Source of the DNA: Paenibacillus nasutitermitis | GTDB taxonomy: Bacteria; Bacillota; Bacilli; Paenibacillales; Paenibacillaceae | NCBI RefSeq assembly: GCF_014641075.1 | Contig: NZ_BMHP01000003.1 | Coordinates: 62,001-126,000, forward strand | Direction: 5' to 3' | Length of the DNA stretch: 64,000 nt | Shown: piece after piece, positions 51,284 through 60,088 of the stretch | Numbering within the stretch: the first letter of the stretch is position 1 | Layout: every line of letters begins with the position of its first letter | Made by a program: the position numbers and the translations under genes | The notes under the pieces: generated by a model | Databases searched by the model: none | The model's input: only the letters and a program-made list of their open reading frames with translations | What the model was told of the DNA's origin: nothing

Positions 51284-52609
51284 CTACAATCGAACACATT
51301 CGATATTTAAAATTTTGCACAGCTGTTCCAGTTCTGCGGCCACATCGGTGTAAATCATCGTCAGATGATGCTCCCAGCCATCATAGATGAGCTTATCCAT
51401 CAACGTCTTAACGCTGGAGTCGGTTCTGACCTGTGCTACAGTGCCCTTCACGATCGGACCGATCTTCAGCGCTTCACCCGTTGTAACAAGCATGCGGTAT
51501 TTGCCGTCGAGATAACCAAGACGAGCCAGAGTAACAACGCCTGATTTCAGTGGAAACTCGACGTTTAATCCGCCTATGCCGAATTCTTCGCCAAGCAGCA
51601 CGCTCTCGCCCGGTGCCACCAGTGAGAACGGGGCAGCGCCGCAATGCCATAATGTCGTTTCATTCGTCGTATAATCGGCGTGCACGATATCCGCGAGAAA
51701 TGGAGCCGAGCCGGCAAATTCCCGCATAATGGAAGAGGTGATGGTTCCCAGCACGTCGCCTTCGCAGCCGGTTACAATCCCGTCATCCGTCAGCTTCGAT
51801 ACGGAACAGCAGGCTGCCTGCCCATGTCCTTCGATAAATTCCGGCCAGCAGCGCACGGATAAGGAAGCCACGTTCTTTGCCTTCGCTTCTCTTTCCAGCG
51901 ATGCATAAGTGTTCGCGAATTTCTCGATTTTCTCTCCGGGCAGCTCATTCACATTGTCGAACTGGCTGCCGATTTCCGCGGTCAGTTTGTCTCTCTGGGC
52001 TTGGGGGACGTTATTTGAGCCTTGGAACACATCGTCCAATCCGATATAAACGACTTCCGGACCGATGACAGCTTTTAACGAAACCGCATCGACGGCCATC
52101 GCATCGAATCCCGGGGTATGGGAGCCCACAAGCCCAACACGCATTTTCTTCAGATCGCAAGACACCTCGAATGCGCGGATATAACGTGTCAGGCTCGTTA
52201 CGTCGCCTTCCGGATTGAGATGAACATAGTCAAACTTGTGATTATCCCTCTTCAGCAGGCTGGCCATCAGATGGACGCCGCAAAGGGAATTGAATTGAAG
52301 CGCACCTCCGTCAAACGGAGGCTCCGGCAGCGCCCACAGCAATACCGGAGCAGCCAAATCCTTGATCAGGAGCGGAAGCAGCTCACCGGAGGGAAATGTT
52401 CCAATCTGCATGACTAACAGATCGATCTGACTGGTTTTCAGCAGCTCGTTCGCTTCTTTGGCTTCTTTTTTCAACATAATCATAGATTCATAGGAGGTAA
52501 CCCTGCCCAAAGGGGCAAGTATCGATTTACTTACTTCGTAAAGTCTTCCAGCTTCTTCTGGATTAAAACCGAATTGAGCGCGCAACGAAACAAACCCGAT
52601 ATTCAACAT
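51284..52609 (-). CDS. L-fucose/L-arabinose isomerase-family protein
   Basis: A 441-residue aldose-ketose isomerase of the FucI/AraA fold. The C-terminal half has the manganese-site pattern VRCWPEFIEGHGQAACCSVS and GCEGDVLGTITSSI, with Glu and Asp ligands. N-terminal segments (MQIGTFPSGELLPLL, LWALPEPPFDGGALQ) match the substrate-binding Rossmann-like part. AAGGAGAAG precedes the ATG. It lies between the GH31 glycosidase and the M24-like gene. It should convert the released aldose into a ketose for the PfkB kinase and class II aldolase. The sugar is unknown; relatives act on fucose, arabinose and sulfoquinovose. Confidence 0.82.
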   Translation of the reverse strand: MLNIGFVSLRAQFGFNPEEAGRLYEVSKSILAPLGRVTSYESMIMLKKEAKEANELLKTSQIDLLVMQIGTFPSGELLPLLIKDLAAPVLLWALPEPPFDGGALQFNSLCGVHLMASLLKRDNHKFDYVHLNPEGDVTSLTRYIRAFEVSCDLKKMRVGLVGSHTPGFDAMAVDAVSLKAVIGPEVVYIGLDDVFQGSNNVPQAQRDKLTAEIGSQFDNVNELPGEKIEKFANTYASLEREAKAKNVASLSVRCWPEFIEGHGQAACCSVSKLTDDGIVTGCEGDVLGTITSSIMREFAGSAPFLADIVHADYTTNETTLWHCGAAPFSLVAPGESVLLGEEFGIGGLNVEFPLKSGVVTLARLGYLDGKYRMLVTTGEALKIGPIVKGTVAQVRTDSSVKTLMDKLIYDGWEHHLTMIYTDVAAELEQLCKILNIECVRL

Positions 52610-52630
52610 AGCGGAATTCTTCTCCTTCGA

Positions 52631-53737
52631 TTAGATAATATAAATACCTGGCTTGCTGATGATTTTTCCATTGATTTCAAAGCTTAGCTGAGGCCAGCGT
52701 TTATCTTCATGGAGGGGAATTGCGCCGTCATCGCCAACCCACACCGTATCCTCGCTCTTCGTCCCGTTCACCGTCGGGTTCCAGCCCCAGACCGTCCCTT
52801 TCTCTACCTTTCCTTCCGTGTAGGGCCCTACGGAAAATTCACGTGTGCGATAGCCTGTTTTGCCGCCGATCGTATGTTTTTTCCACGCATCTCCTAAGCC
52901 GAGCTCCTCATACGTTTTCAGGCAGAACTGGAACAGCTCGCCCAGATCCGCCCCATCGACCGTATGGGCTTCCAATTGAGCAGCGATATAAGAGGCATCG
53001 CGATGTTTTTTCAACAACTCGCCGTCAGGCTCGCCGATGTGTACGGAGCGGGTCATGGACACAACCAGACCGCCGCGCGAGGCGCATACCGAAATTACGG
53101 CGAAAGCTTCCAATTTGTTGTCCGTTGCCAGGGGATGCATATATTTGGGGGCTCTGTCATCGGCAGCCACCATCAGAACATTAGGATTAATGCCCTGGCG
53201 GCGCAATAAGCCGGACAGCAGGCCGTCGATTTCGAATTCGGTCATCCCTTGACGGATATGACTCATCAGCTCATAGAAAGCATCCGATACGTCGCGGGCG
53301 AGCTGTCTATATCTCTCCACTTCATCCGGAACCAGCGGATAAAACAAACTTCTCAGTTCCTCCGAGATCGGAGTTACATGAGGGAAGGCCATATCTCCGG
53401 CAACCGCTGCCCCTTCATAAAGATCCTGCACTTCATTATCCGCCCAGCCCCACCAGGGATAGGTGCGGATTTCGCATTCCAGCCGGCTGGCCAATTCCTC
53501 GTCCCACACGCGGGCTTTCTCGTTCTCGGCCATTACACATACGACCTTCGACTGCGTAATGAACAGCGCTGCTCCTGTCCAATCGGATGTGATGTCGATA
53601 TGATTGCGTCCGCCGCCCGTCAACCAGGCAAACAGGTTCGGCGTCTGGATACGAATAACATCGTAATGCTGCTCGGCCATAAACGAACGCAATTTCTCCA
53701 ATTTGTGTGCAACTTCCAAAGTTGTCTGTGTACTCAT
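52631..53737 (-). CDS. M24-fold (pita-bread) protein lacking metal ligands
   Basis: A 368-residue member of the aminopeptidase P/creatinase fold: N-terminal domain with QTPNLFAWLTGGG and a C-terminal pita-bread domain. The five metal ligands of peptidases align with Ser216 and Ser227 (instead of two Asp, in VISVCASRGG and VVSMTRS), His288 (retained, KKHTIGG), Asn320 (instead of Glu, GWNPT) and Glu329 (retained, SEDT). With three of five ligands lost it cannot be a normal Xaa-Pro metallopeptidase. A metal-free enzyme like creatinase or a non-catalytic role is more likely. It is embedded in the sugar operon between the ROK repressor and the isomerase, which no peptidase role explains. Confidence 0.85.
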   Translation of the reverse strand: MSTQTTLEVAHKLEKLRSFMAEQHYDVIRIQTPNLFAWLTGGGRNHIDITSDWTGAALFITQSKVVCVMAENEKARVWDEELASRLECEIRTYPWWGWADNEVQDLYEGAAVAGDMAFPHVTPISEELRSLFYPLVPDEVERYRQLARDVSDAFYELMSHIRQGMTEFEIDGLLSGLLRRQGINPNVLMVAADDRAPKYMHPLATDNKLEAFAVISVCASRGGLVVSMTRSVHIGEPDGELLKKHRDASYIAAQLEAHTVDGADLGELFQFCLKTYEELGLGDAWKKHTIGGKTGYRTREFSVGPYTEGKVEKGTVWGWNPTVNGTKSEDTVWVGDDGAIPLHEDKRWPQLSFEINGKIISKPGIYII

Positions 53738-53744
53738 CTTAAGC

Positions 53745-54977
53745 CTACACCCTCTCTCTCACTATCGAAGCCAGCTCTCCTGTAAAAAACATTTGTATAA
53801 TAAGCGATGCCGCTCCGAGTATGACGCTGCGCTCGCCAATTGAAGAAGCAAGCAGCTCCACACCCTCGCTCATCCCTTCCAAACTGCGGCTTAATCCGAC
53901 TTGCTTGGCCTGGTCCATAACGTATTGACCAAGCTCGCTTGGCCAACCGCCGAGTACGATCACATCCGGGTTGAATAAGTTAATCATGTTCGCAATCCCA
54001 ACACCCAGATACACGGACATTTCCTGGAAAACAGGCTGTAGATCAACCTTCCGCTCTTCAATTAATGCAGCCACTTCAGCGATCGTCTGCACAGGGTCGA
54101 TGTTCAAGTTGGCCAAATGTACATTCACTTTGCCAAGAAACGCCCGTTCCGAAGTCATCGCCTCGAGGCAGCCGTAATTCCCGCATCGGCATTGCGGTCC
54201 ATGAAGGTCTATTGTTGTATGACCCACTTCCATGCCTGAATAGCGTGAACCTCTGAACAATAACCCATTATTGATTACGCCTGCTCCGACTCCAGCTCCG
54301 AAATACAGGAACACGAGATTATTGGTCATTTGGGAAGCCTCGCTGCCCATGTATTTCTCAGCCAGCGTCATCACTTCCACCGTATTGTCCACCATAACCG
54401 GCACGCCGAAATGATCGCTCAACGGCTGCTGCAAGGAAAGATTGCGCCAACCGGTCGGCGGCGAAAATCTAACCTTGAATGTCTGATGATCGACAAGCCC
54501 CGGAATGGACAGCCCGATTCCCGCCAGATCCCGTCTGGCCGTTTTGCTCTTGCGGAGTAGCGCCTCCGCGTGTTCGATGATGCTGTCGATAACTTCCTGC
54601 GGACTCATCCTGGCATGTATCGGGTAATCCCCCTCGCATACCACATCCCCGTCCAGGTTGCAGATAATGCCATGAATAAGATGCGGGCGGATATCCATCC
54701 CCATGACCATTCTGCCATCCGGCCGAAAAGTGAGCAGAATCGGCTTGCGCCCGCCGATCGACTCCCCTACGCCCTTCTCTCCCACAAGTCCCTCGTTGAT
54801 CAAATCCTGCACGATCCGCGATACAGACGGGCCTGCCAGCTTCGTTTTTTTGACAATGTCAGCCCGGGAAATTTGGTTGTTCATTCTTATTAAGTTAAGA
54901 ACCGTCGCCCGGTTCACTTTGCTTAAATCGCTATGTTGTAAAGTCAGCTTTCTCATTTTGGTTAACCTTCTTTTCAT
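53745..54977 (-). CDS. ROK-family transcriptional repressor (XylR/NagC type)
   Basis: An N-terminal winged helix (NRATVLNLIRMNNQISRADIV, GPSVSRIVQDLINEGL) is followed by a ROK sugar-kinase-like domain with the structural zinc motif (GPQCRCGNYGCLEA) and phosphate loop FGAGVGAG. The catalytic Asp expected in the DND motif is replaced (VDNTVE), so it should sense sugar without phosphorylating it. The ATG at 54977 overlaps the kinase stop (ATGA); an ATG at 54956 with AAGAAGG upstream is an alternative start. It probably represses the operon that contains it and is released by the sugar or its ketose. Confidence 0.9.
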   Translation of the reverse strand: MKRRLTKMRKLTLQHSDLSKVNRATVLNLIRMNNQISRADIVKKTKLAGPSVSRIVQDLINEGLVGEKGVGESIGGRKPILLTFRPDGRMVMGMDIRPHLIHGIICNLDGDVVCEGDYPIHARMSPQEVIDSIIEHAEALLRKSKTARRDLAGIGLSIPGLVDHQTFKVRFSPPTGWRNLSLQQPLSDHFGVPVMVDNTVEVMTLAEKYMGSEASQMTNNLVFLYFGAGVGAGVINNGLLFRGSRYSGMEVGHTTIDLHGPQCRCGNYGCLEAMTSERAFLGKVNVHLANLNIDPVQTIAEVAALIEERKVDLQPVFQEMSVYLGVGIANMINLFNPDVIVLGGWPSELGQYVMDQAKQVGLSRSLEGMSEGVELLASSIGERSVILGAASLIIQMFFTGELASIVRERV

Positions 54978-55879
54978 TTGTGGCTTCTGTAATCATTCTC
55001 CAAAAACCGCTTGACTTCCTCTATTGACGGGATTCCTGCGCGTCCTCCAGGCTGCCGGCACTTCATTGCACTGACAGCACTCGCAAAAACTGCGCTGCGG
55101 TATGCATCCCCGTCATCCAGATAAGCAGCCGCATAAGCCCCGTGAAAAACATCGCCAGCTCCTGTCGTGTCCACCGCTTCAACGGCGAAAGCCGGTATCG
55201 CATGCAGTTTGCCCCGATCGAGCAGCATGCAGCCCTTCTCGCCCAAGGTTGCAATAACTATTTGAGGACCGGCACTTTGAATCCGCCGCAGCTTATCAAC
55301 CAGTTCCATCTCGGGTGCCCAAGAGCTGAAATAGTGCTCAGAGCCGATGAACAGCGTGATGTCCTTGGCCATTTCCTCAAAAGCGGGATCGTAATAATCG
55401 GCGTCCAGCATTATCGGCAGCGACTTTCGCTTCGCCCAGCGAATGGCGTTTCTCTCTACAGGTCCCGATGCACTGATGTGCAGCAGCCGCCCGTCAATCG
55501 CATCGTCCGTTTCGAACAAGTCCGTATGGGCAACCTCGCCCTCACTGTAGAGAATGGTCCGGCTCCGTGTCGCCTCGTCCGACAAGACGACCGATATCGC
55601 CGAGCTCTCAGATTCCGCAGCGGCTTGGAGCGTTATTCCTTCCTTCTCCAGGTCGCGGCGGATCATCTCGCCGAAATAATCATTCGAGAGTCCAGCCACA
55701 AGTGCTGTGGATTTGCCCAGCCGCGATGCCGCTACCAGAGCAGTCGGCACTTTGCCGCCTCCTGCGAATTGAAAGCCGGTTATCGGAGCAGATTGATTCA
55801 GGGACGGCATGCTGCCGATTTGCACGACCATATCCAGGTAGGGGACACCGACTCCGATGATATCATAATAAGTTCCCAT
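54974..55879 (-). CDS. PfkB-family sugar kinase
   Basis: A ribokinase-fold kinase of about 301 residues: N-terminal GVGVPYLDMVVQIG, FAGGGKVPTALVAASRLG as sugar-binding lip, and the C-terminal signature VDTTGAGDVFHGAYAAAY with the catalytic Asp in GAGD. It transfers phosphate from ATP to a sugar hydroxyl. The ATG at 55879 with AGGTGG upstream is preferred over the GTG at 55888, which touches the permease stop. Beside an isomerase and a class II aldolase it most likely makes a ketose phosphate that the aldolase then splits. Confidence 0.9.
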   Translation of the reverse strand: MGTYYDIIGVGVPYLDMVVQIGSMPSLNQSAPITGFQFAGGGKVPTALVAASRLGKSTALVAGLSNDYFGEMIRRDLEKEGITLQAAAESESSAISVVLSDEATRSRTILYSEGEVAHTDLFETDDAIDGRLLHISASGPVERNAIRWAKRKSLPIMLDADYYDPAFEEMAKDITLFIGSEHYFSSWAPEMELVDKLRRIQSAGPQIVIATLGEKGCMLLDRGKLHAIPAFAVEAVDTTGAGDVFHGAYAAAYLDDGDAYRSAVFASAVSAMKCRQPGGRAGIPSIEEVKRFLENDYRSHK

Positions 55880-55888
55880 ATCCGCCAC

Positions 55889-56719
55889 CTATCCTTTAAC
55901 CGAACCCGATGTCATGCCTCGGATAAAATATTTTTGCAGAAAGATGAACATAAGTACGACCGGAAGCGTCGTCATGACGGAAGCTGCCATCAGTACGTTC
56001 CACTGCGTGGAATATTGTCCCATGAATGTCCGCAGACCGATCGGAAGCGTACGAAGGCCCGGTGTATCGATGAAGGTATTGGCGAATACGAACTCGTTCC
56101 AGGCAAGTACAAAAGCGAATATCGCCGTCGCCGCGATTCCCGGTGCCGCCATCGGAATAGTGATCCGGATATAGGCGCCAAGCTTGGAGCAGCCGTCAAT
56201 CATCGCAGACTCCTCCATATCGATGGGAACGGTAGAGAAATAGGTCGTCAGCATCCATACGCAGAATGGCAGCGTCAGAGCACAGTAAGTAATCATCAGT
56301 GAAACGTGGGAATCAAGCAGTCCAATTTTGCTCATGAGCAAATAATAGGGCGGCACCAGCAGAATAAGGGGAAACAACTGCGTCACCAATATGCCGATCT
56401 TAAACCCCTTGCTTCCCTTGAATTGATACCTCGAGAAACCGATGCCCGCCATGACTCCCAGAATCAGCGCTCCGACCGTCGTTACCGCAGCGATATAGAA
56501 GCTGTTGAAAAAATAGCTCAAAAAATTCGTATCCAGCACCTGCTTGTAACCTTCCCAGGAGATTTTGGGAGGCAATATAGTAGGCGGGATCGTCATCGTT
56601 GCTCCCTTTTCCTTCAGGGAGGTGAACAGCATCCACAGGAATGGGAAGATCGCTATCACAACGATAATACACATAAGCAAATTCATCAGGATGTTCTTCC
56701 GCAGCGTCCGGTTATGCAT
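55889..56719 (-). CDS. ABC sugar permease, MalG type
   Basis: A six-helix permease subunit of 276 residues with the ATPase-docking EAA loop (EESAMIDGCSKLGAYIRITI) and the typical C-terminus FIRGMTSGSVKG. It begins one base after the stop of the MalF-type partner and is followed directly by the PfkB kinase. With the receptor at 57585-58892 it forms an oligosaccharide importer of the CUT1 class. No ATPase gene is linked, so a shared MsmX-like ATPase is expected. Confidence 0.92.
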   Translation of the reverse strand: MHNRTLRKNILMNLLMCIIVVIAIFPFLWMLFTSLKEKGATMTIPPTILPPKISWEGYKQVLDTNFLSYFFNSFYIAAVTTVGALILGVMAGIGFSRYQFKGSKGFKIGILVTQLFPLILLVPPYYLLMSKIGLLDSHVSLMITYCALTLPFCVWMLTTYFSTVPIDMEESAMIDGCSKLGAYIRITIPMAAPGIAATAIFAFVLAWNEFVFANTFIDTPGLRTLPIGLRTFMGQYSTQWNVLMAASVMTTLPVVLMFIFLQKYFIRGMTSGSVKG

Positions 56720-57607
56720 CTATCCCGCCTCCTGTTTGGAAATATATCTGGCGTAAAGGATAATGACAACGGACAGTAGAGCGAACATGACTAATGCGCT
56801 GCTTGAGGCCACGCCCAGATCAAAGCTTTGGAATGCTACGCGGTAGACGTAGGTAGTCAATGTCTCGCTGGAGTTAAGCGGGCCGCCCTCGGTCATCAAC
56901 CAGATATTCTCAAAGCTGTTGAACGTCCAGATCGTGATGAATACGGTGCACAATGCCAGCGAAGGCAAAATTTGCGGGATCGTGATCCGGAAAATTTTCT
57001 GCAGGGCTGTCGCGCCATCCACATTCGCCGCTTCATAGATATCCTTGGGAATTGCCTGCAGGGCGGCAAGCAGCATAATCATCGGGAAAGGGAACCCCTT
57101 CCAGACCTGCTCTGCCAGCACCGCGTATAATGCGGTATCGGGATTACCCAACCAGATGACAGGCTCGGATATGAAGTTCAGCTCCATCAAGAAATAGTTG
57201 ATAATTCCGAAGCTCCCGTCATACATCCATACCCATGTGAAGGCTGCGACCACGGAAGGCATGACCCACGGGATCAGGAGCGCCCCCCGATAGAATCCCA
57301 TCCCCTTGAACTCGATATTTAGCAATAAGGACAGCGGTACGGCAACCATCAGTTGAAGAATGACGCCGAGAACCGTCCAGATCAACGTATTCGAGATCGC
57401 TTTGCGGAAGATCGGATCAGCGAACAGTTGGCGGTAATTATCAAACCCGACCCATCCTGACGAATCAGGCTGGGTCATGTTCATGTCTTGGAAGCCCATT
57501 AAAATGTTCGTAATGAGCGGATAAACAACGACGAAAGATAATCCAATAAGTGCGGGTGCTACGAGAATTTTGCCCAGATGCCGCTCAATTTTTTGTGAGT
57601 ATCTCAT
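56720..57607 (-). CDS. ABC sugar permease, MalF type
   Basis: A six-helix CUT1 permease subunit, 295 residues, with VAPALIGLSFVVVYPLITNI in the first helix and the EAA loop YEAANVDGATALQKIFRITIP. Its ATG lies inside the last codons of the receptor gene (23-base overlap), so receptor and permease are translationally coupled. Partner of the MalG-type permease that follows. Confidence 0.92.
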   Translation of the reverse strand: MRYSQKIERHLGKILVAPALIGLSFVVVYPLITNILMGFQDMNMTQPDSSGWVGFDNYRQLFADPIFRKAISNTLIWTVLGVILQLMVAVPLSLLLNIEFKGMGFYRGALLIPWVMPSVVAAFTWVWMYDGSFGIINYFLMELNFISEPVIWLGNPDTALYAVLAEQVWKGFPFPMIMLLAALQAIPKDIYEAANVDGATALQKIFRITIPQILPSLALCTVFITIWTFNSFENIWLMTEGGPLNSSETLTTYVYRVAFQSFDLGVASSSALVMFALLSVVIILYARYISKQEAG

Positions 57608-58892
57608 TGGCTTGTTTCACTGCCTCATCAAGTGTCTTTTTGATATCTTCGTTGCTCATTACGATCTTCATCAATGAAGGCTGCAGCACGTTATAATCGA
57701 TATCGCTCCATGCAGTCAAGTCTGGACGGGCCTTGGCAAAAGCGATTGATTCGATAAACACTTTCATGGCCGGATCGCTGAAAATCGTTTGTTCGTTGTT
57801 GTCTTTGCGTGCCGAGACCCGATTGATGTCGGACAGCACGTTCATGTTTTCTTTGTTCGTGATGAACTCAATCCATTTATAAGATGCTTCCGCAGCCTGC
57901 GTATTCTTCCCGATTACCCAGTCTGTTCCACCCAGCACGGTCGCTTGCTGCTTGCCGGCCGGAGAAGGGAACACGCCCCATTCGAATCCAAGATTGTTGG
58001 ATTTCAATTCCTGCAAGCTCCACGGTCCAGACTGGTACATGGCCGTCAATCCAGCGCCGAACGCCGAGTTCAGTTCGTCCCAGGTTTTCCATGTAAGGGC
58101 TGCCGGAGGGGTCAACTTTTCTTTGACCATGCCAAACAAATAATTCGCGCTTGCAAGGCCCGCTTCGCTGTTGAAGAGCGCATCTTTGCCCGACTCGTCG
58201 AACAGTTCCCCGCCCGCTTGCCAGAAGAACGGCAGCCAGTCGAAAGAGCCTCCCCAGCCCCCCATATAAGCAAAACCGTATTTGCCTTTTCCGGTCAGCG
58301 CTTTTGCAGCAGCATGCATTTCATCCCATGTCTTGGGCGGATTCTCCGGATCCAGTCCGGCTTCCTTGAACGCTGTCTTGTTGTAATAGATAGCCATTGG
58401 GCTTGCTTCCCAAGGCAGGCCATATATCTCATTTTTGTACGTAGCCGCTTTCATTGGACCCTCGTAAAATTGATCCTGCAGCGCTTTGGCCTTGTCACCC
58501 AACGGAAGAATGGATTTCATTGACGCCAGCTGCGGAACCCAAACCACATCCGACAAAATCACATCAGGTCCCTTGCCGCCTACGGTTTGGGTAATAAATT
58601 TATCGCGGTAGCTCGTCGTGCCATAAACGGTTGGTTGAAACGTAATCTTGATTGCAGGATTTTCCTGTTCAAACTTCTCTTTGGCTTTGATCAACGGGCT
58701 GTTATTGTCATTAACCAGATAATCATAAACCCAGACTGTAAGTTCCTCTTGCTTGGCAGGTGTATCCGAACCAGTGCTTTCCTTCGGCGTCGTATTCGCG
58801 CTGACTGTTTCGTTATTCTTGGTGTTAGAACCGCAAGCCGCTATCATAATCATCATTGCAAGAATCAATAAACCGGAAACTAACTTTCTCAT
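57585..58892 (-). CDS. Lipoprotein sugar-binding receptor (CUT1 class)
   Basis: Extracellular receptor of the importer. It has a type II signal peptide with lipobox IAAC, a short Thr/Ser linker and a MalE-like binding domain (VWVYDYLVNDNN, GKGPDVILSDVVWVPQL, YGLPWEASPMAIYYNKTAF, GTDWVIGKNTQ). The ATG at 58892 has GGAGGTG upstream; the frame is open a little further but without signals. It is the second gene of the operon, behind the aldolase. The ligand is probably a short alpha-linked oligosaccharide matching the GH31 enzyme. Confidence 0.92.
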   Translation of the reverse strand: MRKLVSGLLILAMMIMIAACGSNTKNNETVSANTTPKESTGSDTPAKQEELTVWVYDYLVNDNNSPLIKAKEKFEQENPAIKITFQPTVYGTTSYRDKFITQTVGGKGPDVILSDVVWVPQLASMKSILPLGDKAKALQDQFYEGPMKAATYKNEIYGLPWEASPMAIYYNKTAFKEAGLDPENPPKTWDEMHAAAKALTGKGKYGFAYMGGWGGSFDWLPFFWQAGGELFDESGKDALFNSEAGLASANYLFGMVKEKLTPPAALTWKTWDELNSAFGAGLTAMYQSGPWSLQELKSNNLGFEWGVFPSPAGKQQATVLGGTDWVIGKNTQAAEASYKWIEFITNKENMNVLSDINRVSARKDNNEQTIFSDPAMKVFIESIAFAKARPDLTAWSDIDYNVLQPSLMKIVMSNEDIKKTLDEAVKQANEILTKN

Positions 58893-58936
58893 CTGAGCAC
58901 CTCCGCATATTGACAAGCTACTTGGCATTGCATGAA

Positions 58937-59791
58937 CTAGGCTTTACCGGAAGAGCCGAACAGCCTCATCTTATGAATGATCTTCTCCGTCATTAACGCG
59001 TAAGCGCCATAGGTTAGATCATTCACATACTTGGCTTGCAGCCCCTGCTGAATGGCCTGTGTAGTTCTCTCGATGATCGCATCGCTCATCTCGGTGGCGA
59101 CGTTAATCTTGGCAATTCCCTGACCGATTGCTTCTCTGATCATGTCTTCAGGCGTGTAAGAGGAGCCGTGAAGCACAAGGGGAATCGGAATCTGTTTTGC
59201 AATTTCGCTAAGCAAAGCGATATTCAGCCGCGGTTCATGATTATATTTGCCGTGAGAAGTTCCGATCGAGACCGCCAGGCTATCCACACCTGAACGCTGG
59301 TAGAATTCGACAGCATCTTCGATGCTTGTTTCAATCATGTCGTCCACATCCGCGTTATCGCCGCCTTCTTCTCCTCCCACATGACCGATTTCCCCTTCAA
59401 CCGGAAGTCCGACGGCATGCGCGATTCTGACAACATCCCGGGTGATGGCGATATTGTCTTCGAGCGGCAGCGATGACCCGTCGATCATGACGGACGTGAA
59501 GCCATTCCTGATTCCAATCGCGGCATGCTCGGGACTCATACCATGATCCAGGTGGAGCACAACCGGAACCTTCGCTTTCTTCGCCTCACATTGGACAATG
59601 GCACCCAGCACGTCAAGGCCGACATAAGTGTCCAGACCGCTCCAGACCTGAATCATAACGGGAGCATTCTCTTTCTCCGCTGCTGCGATAACTGCCTTCA
59701 CGCTTTCCAGGTTAAATACATTGAAAGCTCCAACCGCATAACCCTGTTCCCTTGCTTTCGACAGAACTTCTTTGCTTGTGACTAACGGCAC
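58937..59791 (-). CDS. Class II ketose-phosphate aldolase (GatY/IolJ/FbaA family)
   Basis: A zinc-dependent aldolase that splits a ketose phosphate into dihydroxyacetone phosphate and an aldehyde. Zinc ligands and neighbours are in VLHLDHGMS, VEGEIGHVGGEEGG, SIGTSHGKYN and VLHGSSYTPED, with INVATEM near the phosphate site. A GTG at 59791, seven bases after GGAGG, gives the usual N-terminus PLVTSKEVL; an upstream TTG lacks such support. It is the first gene of the operon, directly behind the cre-bearing promoter. The aldehyde product would be glyceraldehyde if the sugar is a hexose. Confidence 0.9.
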   Translation of the reverse strand: MPLVTSKEVLSKAREQGYAVGAFNVFNLESVKAVIAAAEKENAPVMIQVWSGLDTYVGLDVLGAIVQCEAKKAKVPVVLHLDHGMSPEHAAIGIRNGFTSVMIDGSSLPLEDNIAITRDVVRIAHAVGLPVEGEIGHVGGEEGGDNADVDDMIETSIEDAVEFYQRSGVDSLAVSIGTSHGKYNHEPRLNIALLSEIAKQIPIPLVLHGSSYTPEDMIREAIGQGIAKINVATEMSDAIIERTTQAIQQGLQAKYVNDLTYGAYALMTEKIIHKMRLFGSSGKA

Positions 59792-59940
59792 TGCGAAACC
59801 TCCAATCAACTTACTTTCTTATTGTATGTAACTAAGTAGTTAAAAAAAATTCCCCCATAGTAGATGTCTTTCAACTAAATCATTTGAATATTTAACCCCT
59901 CTCTTCAAACTTAATTACTTGATGTAATAAAGAGTTTATC

Positions 59941-59955
59941 TGATAACGCTTTCAG
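59941..59955 (-). promoter_or_regulatory. cre site (CcpA-binding) at the operon start
   Basis: Read leftward, CTGAAAGCGTTATCA matches the catabolite-responsive consensus WTGNAANCGNWWNCA at all but the first base. It begins within the -10 box and covers the expected transcription start, the position for repression by CcpA when preferred sugars are present. Confidence 0.75.
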
Positions 59956-59983
59956 TATAGCATGGGTATATGGTCCCTGTAAA
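59954..59983 (-). promoter_or_regulatory. Promoter of the 13-gene sugar operon
   Basis: Read leftward: TTTACA (59978-59983), 18 bases, TATACT (59954-59959). It overlaps the cre site by two bases and lies about 160 bases before the aldolase start, leaving a long AT-rich leader in which a ROK operator could also lie. Confidence 0.65.
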
Positions 59984-60088
59984 CCCTAAATTCACAGGCA
60001 TGATTCGCTAGGATAAATAATGGGTATTGAGCATCTGGGGATCATGCTGTCAGCTTAGATATACGACTTTGACAGCTCACGTAACAAG

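Noticed and set aside
44415..59809. Sulfoquinovose (sulfo-EMP2-like) degradation operon
   Set aside because: GH31, FucI-like isomerase, PfkB kinase, class II aldolase and aldehyde dehydrogenase fit that pathway in outline. But the GH31 protein has LIDAAWEQ where sulfoquinovosidases have the QDW..R..W sulfonate-binding residues, its nucleophile region is YicI-like, and glycerate kinase would not be needed for sulfolactate. Not excluded, but not supported.
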